7,395 nucleotides of DNA from Clostridiales bacterium (GTDB taxonomy: Bacteria > Bacillota > Clostridia > Lachnospirales > WQUN01), in the NCBI GenBank assembly GCA_031271275.1, contig JAISWA010000069.1, positions 1 through 7,395 of the forward strand, written 5' to 3'. Positions 5,192 through 7,395 of the stretch are shown here, one piece after another (the stretch's first letter is position 1; each line of letters starts with the position of its first letter). The notes beneath the pieces were generated by a model. That model did no database searches. It saw only the letters and a program-made list of their open reading frames with translations, and was not told where the DNA came from. The position numbers and the translations under genes were made by a program.

Positions 5192-5956
5192 ATGTTCCAA
5201 GACGATTTTAACGCCGTTATCTCTGCGGCAAAAACAAAGCTGAAACTTTTATCCGACAACCCCGCGGGTTATTTTATCGCGTCGATGCTCGCGGGCGCGT
5301 TTGTCGGCTTTGGGGTGCTGCTCGCGTTTACCATCGGCGGGATGCTTACCGGGCTGCCCTATGCGAAAGTCGTGATGGGCCTGTCTTTCTGCGTCGCGCT
5401 AAACCTTGTGATTATCGCGGGCGCGGAATTGTTCACCGGGAACATGTTTGTAATGACTTCCGGGATTATGAGAAAGACGGCAAGGGCAGGACAAGCCGTC
5501 AAGCTTTTGGCGCTGTGTTATATGGGCAACTGGATCGGCTCGGTTTTGCTCGCGTTGGTTTTTGTGGGAACGGGGTTGGCAAGCGGGCTTACGGCGGAAT
5601 TTATGGCGGCGTCTTCCGCCGCGAAAATGAGCGTTCCATTTTTCCCGCTGCTGCTTCGGGGAACGCTGTGCAACACGTTGGTGTGCCTCGCGGTGTGGAG
5701 CGCCTTCCGCTGCAAGACGGAAAGCGGTAAAATGCTCATGGTGCTGATGTGTATCTTCGCGTTCCTGACTACGGGTTTCGAGCACAGTATCGCTAACATG
5801 ACGCTGCTGACCATATCGCTGCTCGCGCCCGCCGGGGAGAACGTGACCCTCGGCGGGTATTTTTATAACATCCTTACGGTCACATTGGGGAATATGCTCG
5901 GGGGCGTACTGTTTGCCGCGCTGCCGTACCACGTGATATCGCGGGAAAAGAAGTGA
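5192..5956 (+). CDS. Formate/nitrite transporter (FNT) family channel, NirC-like
   Basis: A 254-residue inner-membrane channel of the FNT family, which forms pentamers that pass formate, nitrite or related small monovalent anions. Family signatures are all present: NPAGYFIASMLAGAFVG at the first helix (23-39), AGAELFTGN in the omega-loop region (76-84), GNWIGS (112-117), the conserved loop Lys145, RGTLCNTLVCLAVW (156-169), FEHSIANM with the central pore His198 (196-203), and GGYFYN...TLGNMLGG (221-238). The stretch after the pore His (SIANMTLLTISLL) and GGYFYN resemble NirC more than FocA, but substrate cannot be decided from sequence. Length is normal, about 250-285 being usual. The ATG at 5192 follows GAGGTGGAG. 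Transcription probably comes from the promoter at 4949-4978 and must pass the terminator at 5045-5069. The next gene starts 4 nt after the stop. Confidence 0.93.
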   Translation: MFQDDFNAVISAAKTKLKLLSDNPAGYFIASMLAGAFVGFGVLLAFTIGGMLTGLPYAKVVMGLSFCVALNLVIIAGAELFTGNMFVMTSGIMRKTARAGQAVKLLALCYMGNWIGSVLLALVFVGTGLASGLTAEFMAASSAAKMSVPFFPLLLRGTLCNTLVCLAVWSAFRCKTESGKMLMVLMCIFAFLTTGFEHSIANMTLLTISLLAPAGENVTLGGYFYNILTVTLGNMLGGVLFAALPYHVISREKK

Positions 5957-5960
5957 TTTT

Positions 5961-7199
5961 TTGAACGGGAACAACCGAAAAGGGATGTCCGCCGGGGCAA
6001 AATTGTTCATCGCCGCCGCGCTGCTGCTTGCCGTGGCACTGGCGAATTATTTGTATTCAAGCGGGGTGGGGCTTGGCGCGGCGCGGGAATGGAAGATGAC
6101 CGACACGGAAAAAGGCGTGGTCTATGATTTTGACGCCAACGCGGACTTTTACAGCTTTGACGCTATGTATTTCTATTTCTGCACCAAGGACGGCATGCGC
6201 TACATTTCTTCCGACGGGAATGTGGAATGGCAGACGACTTTCAACCTTATCAAGCCGGTCATGACCGCCAAGGGAAATATGGTTGCCGTGGGCGAAAGCC
6301 GGGGTAAAAACATTTACGTGTTTGATTCGAAGGGGCTTGCCTACAGCGTTTCACTGGATTACCCCGCGCTGTATTTTTCCGTAAACGAAGCCGGGTATTT
6401 GGCTGTTATCCTGCAGCTCGACCAGGGCTACGCCGTGAATGTCTACAACCGGAGCAAGAATGTCGAACCCTACTTCTACACGCAAATATACGACACGCTG
6501 ATGCAGCCGGTTTCCGCGGGCGTTTCCGCGGACGGGCGTTTCGCCGCGATTTCCGTGCTCGACTTGAATGTGCACATGACTTCGCGGGTATATTTTTATT
6601 ATATGAACCAGCGGGATTCCTGGACGACGGAAGCGGGAGACGGGCTGTTCGCGTTCCAGGAGTTTAAAAACCAGATCGCTTACCGCGTGGAGTTTATGGA
6701 CGGGAACAAAACGATGGTGGCGACGGACGAAAACATCGCCTGTTACCAACCGGGCGACGCCAACAAGTTGGAGCTGCTTTGGAACATCCCGCTGCACAAT
6801 GAAATAAACCATTTGACTTTTTACGGCGGGAGCCGGTTTGCGTTTGTAACCGAGGATAAACGGTTAAACGACGACGAAGCGGCGGACATAGGAGTCGCGC
6901 ATATTTACAACATGAGCGGCGAACTCACCGGCACCTTCCCCATAGGCAGGAAAGCCACGTACATGAGCATGGGGAACGACGCGGTAATCGTCGGGGCGGA
7001 TCGCAGCTTTTACGCCCTCGATCAGACGGGTAAGCAAATTTGGGAATATATCAGTTTACAAGACACCCGCGGGTTTTTGTTCCTCGGCGATACAAACACG
7101 GTGCTGATGGCGGGGGGCGCTCGCGCCACCGTGATGAGGCACGAGCGGGTTAAAGCGACGGAAACGGCTTCGGAAGGTTTTATACAGGAAAAGGATTGA
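5961..7199 (+). CDS. DUF5711-type membrane-anchored beta-propeller-like protein
   Basis: A 412-residue protein with a short basic N terminus, one transmembrane or uncleaved signal-anchor helix (about 13-33), and a large beta-rich extracytoplasmic part. Repeated short motifs of the form aromatic-hydrophobic-Asp-x-x-Gly followed by Trp or hydrophobics look like PQQ/WD-type propeller blades: YISSDGNVEW (81-90), IYVFDSKG (118-125), and YALDQTGKQIWEY (351-363). From memory this matches the DUF5711 family found in Clostridia; no biochemical role is known to me. The TTG start at 5961 is 4 nt after the FNT stop and has only a weak purine run upstream (GAAGTGA); an ATG at 5985 (residue 9) is an alternative that keeps the membrane helix. 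Position between FNT and CvpA-like genes indicates cotranscription. A structural or envelope-scaffold role is possible but is inference. Confidence 0.72.
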   Translation: MNGNNRKGMSAGAKLFIAAALLLAVALANYLYSSGVGLGAAREWKMTDTEKGVVYDFDANADFYSFDAMYFYFCTKDGMRYISSDGNVEWQTTFNLIKPVMTAKGNMVAVGESRGKNIYVFDSKGLAYSVSLDYPALYFSVNEAGYLAVILQLDQGYAVNVYNRSKNVEPYFYTQIYDTLMQPVSAGVSADGRFAAISVLDLNVHMTSRVYFYYMNQRDSWTTEAGDGLFAFQEFKNQIAYRVEFMDGNKTMVATDENIACYQPGDANKLELLWNIPLHNEINHLTFYGGSRFAFVTEDKRLNDDEAADIGVAHIYNMSGELTGTFPIGRKATYMSMGNDAVIVGADRSFYALDQTGKQIWEYISLQDTRGFLFLGDTNTVLMAGGARATVMRHERVKATETASEGFIQEKD

Positions 7200-7205
7200 T
7201 ATGAA

Positions 7206-7395
7206 GTGTTAAACTGGTTTGATATGGGTATTCTTGTAATTATCATTGCCTGCGCGCTCAGCGGTTACCTGCGCGGCTTGGTTCGGACGGTTTTTAATCT
7301 GTGTTCGTTTTTTATTTCCATATGGCTGACGTATTTGTTCTATCCGCGCGTGGGGAGCTGGCTGCGGAGCACGCCGCTGTTTGACGGCATGAAGG
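7206..7395 (+). CDS. CvpA-family membrane protein, 3'-truncated by window end
   Basis: A frame opens with GTG at 7206, 6 nt after the previous stop, with AAGGA at 7191-7195 as ribosome binding site, 10 nt away. It runs off the window after 63 codons. The protein begins MLNWFDMGILVIIIACALSG, followed by YLRGLVRTVFNL and a second hydrophobic segment with FFISIWLTYLFYPRVGSWL. The opening N-W-x-D, a hydrophobic helix ending in Gly-x-x-Arg-Gly, and a second helix are typical of the CvpA family (colicin V production protein and its Gram-positive relatives). These are multi-pass envelope proteins with unclear molecular function. An in-frame ATG at 7224 would remove the N-W-F-D part and is less likely. 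Tight spacing indicates an operon with the two genes before it. Confidence 0.75.
   Translation, partial: MLNWFDMGILVIIIACALSGYLRGLVRTVFNLCSFFISIWLTYLFYPRVGSWLRSTPLFDGMK

Noticed and set aside
5399..6010. 203-codon minus-strand frame across the FNT gene
   Set aside because: FNT signatures on the + strand run through the region; the antisense product is rich in Arg, His and Gln with no family resemblance.

Overview
The window looks like a chromosomal segment of a low-G+C-type Gram-positive lineage with a secondarily GC-rich genome, most likely a Clostridia member (Oscillospirales-like). The reasons are the mixture of a YkvI-family membrane protein, a DUF5711-type anchored protein next to a CvpA-family gene, strong purine-rich ribosome binding sites, TTG and GTG starts, and SigA-type promoters. 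This placement is inference from gene content, not a database match. All genes lie on the + strand.

Layout. (1) 1-1953: the 3' part of a gene for a HlyD/MacA-type membrane fusion (adaptor) protein with an exceptionally long coiled-coil insert carrying a 41-residue tandem repeat. (2) 1964-3868: a SigA-type promoter (TTTACA-17-TATAAT), glgA (glycogen synthase), a small thioredoxin with an unusual WCQPC active site, and a hairpin with a U-tract that also carries the ribosome binding site of the next gene. (3) 3869-4927: a YkvI-family LeuT-fold-like membrane transporter of unknown substrate. (4) 4928-5191: a dense 264-bp intergenic region with a good promoter, a roughly 85-nt leader ending in a textbook intrinsic terminator, a short palindromic repeat of a REP/MITE-like type, and a 12-bp perfect palindrome just before the next ribosome binding site. 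(5) 5192-7395: a formate/nitrite (NirC-like) channel, a DUF5711-type anchored beta-propeller protein and the start of a CvpA-family membrane protein, spaced by 4 and 6 nt and so probably one operon.

Functionally, glgA links the window to carbon storage and the FNT channel to anaerobic formate or nitrite exchange; the thioredoxin could serve general thiol redox. The rest are envelope proteins without firm functions. I see no CRISPR array, tRNA, rRNA, transposase or phage gene. The strongest candidates for something not yet described are the promoter-leader-terminator unit ahead of the FNT gene, the terminator/RBS hairpin ahead of the ykvI-like gene, and the repeat-expanded adaptor protein.
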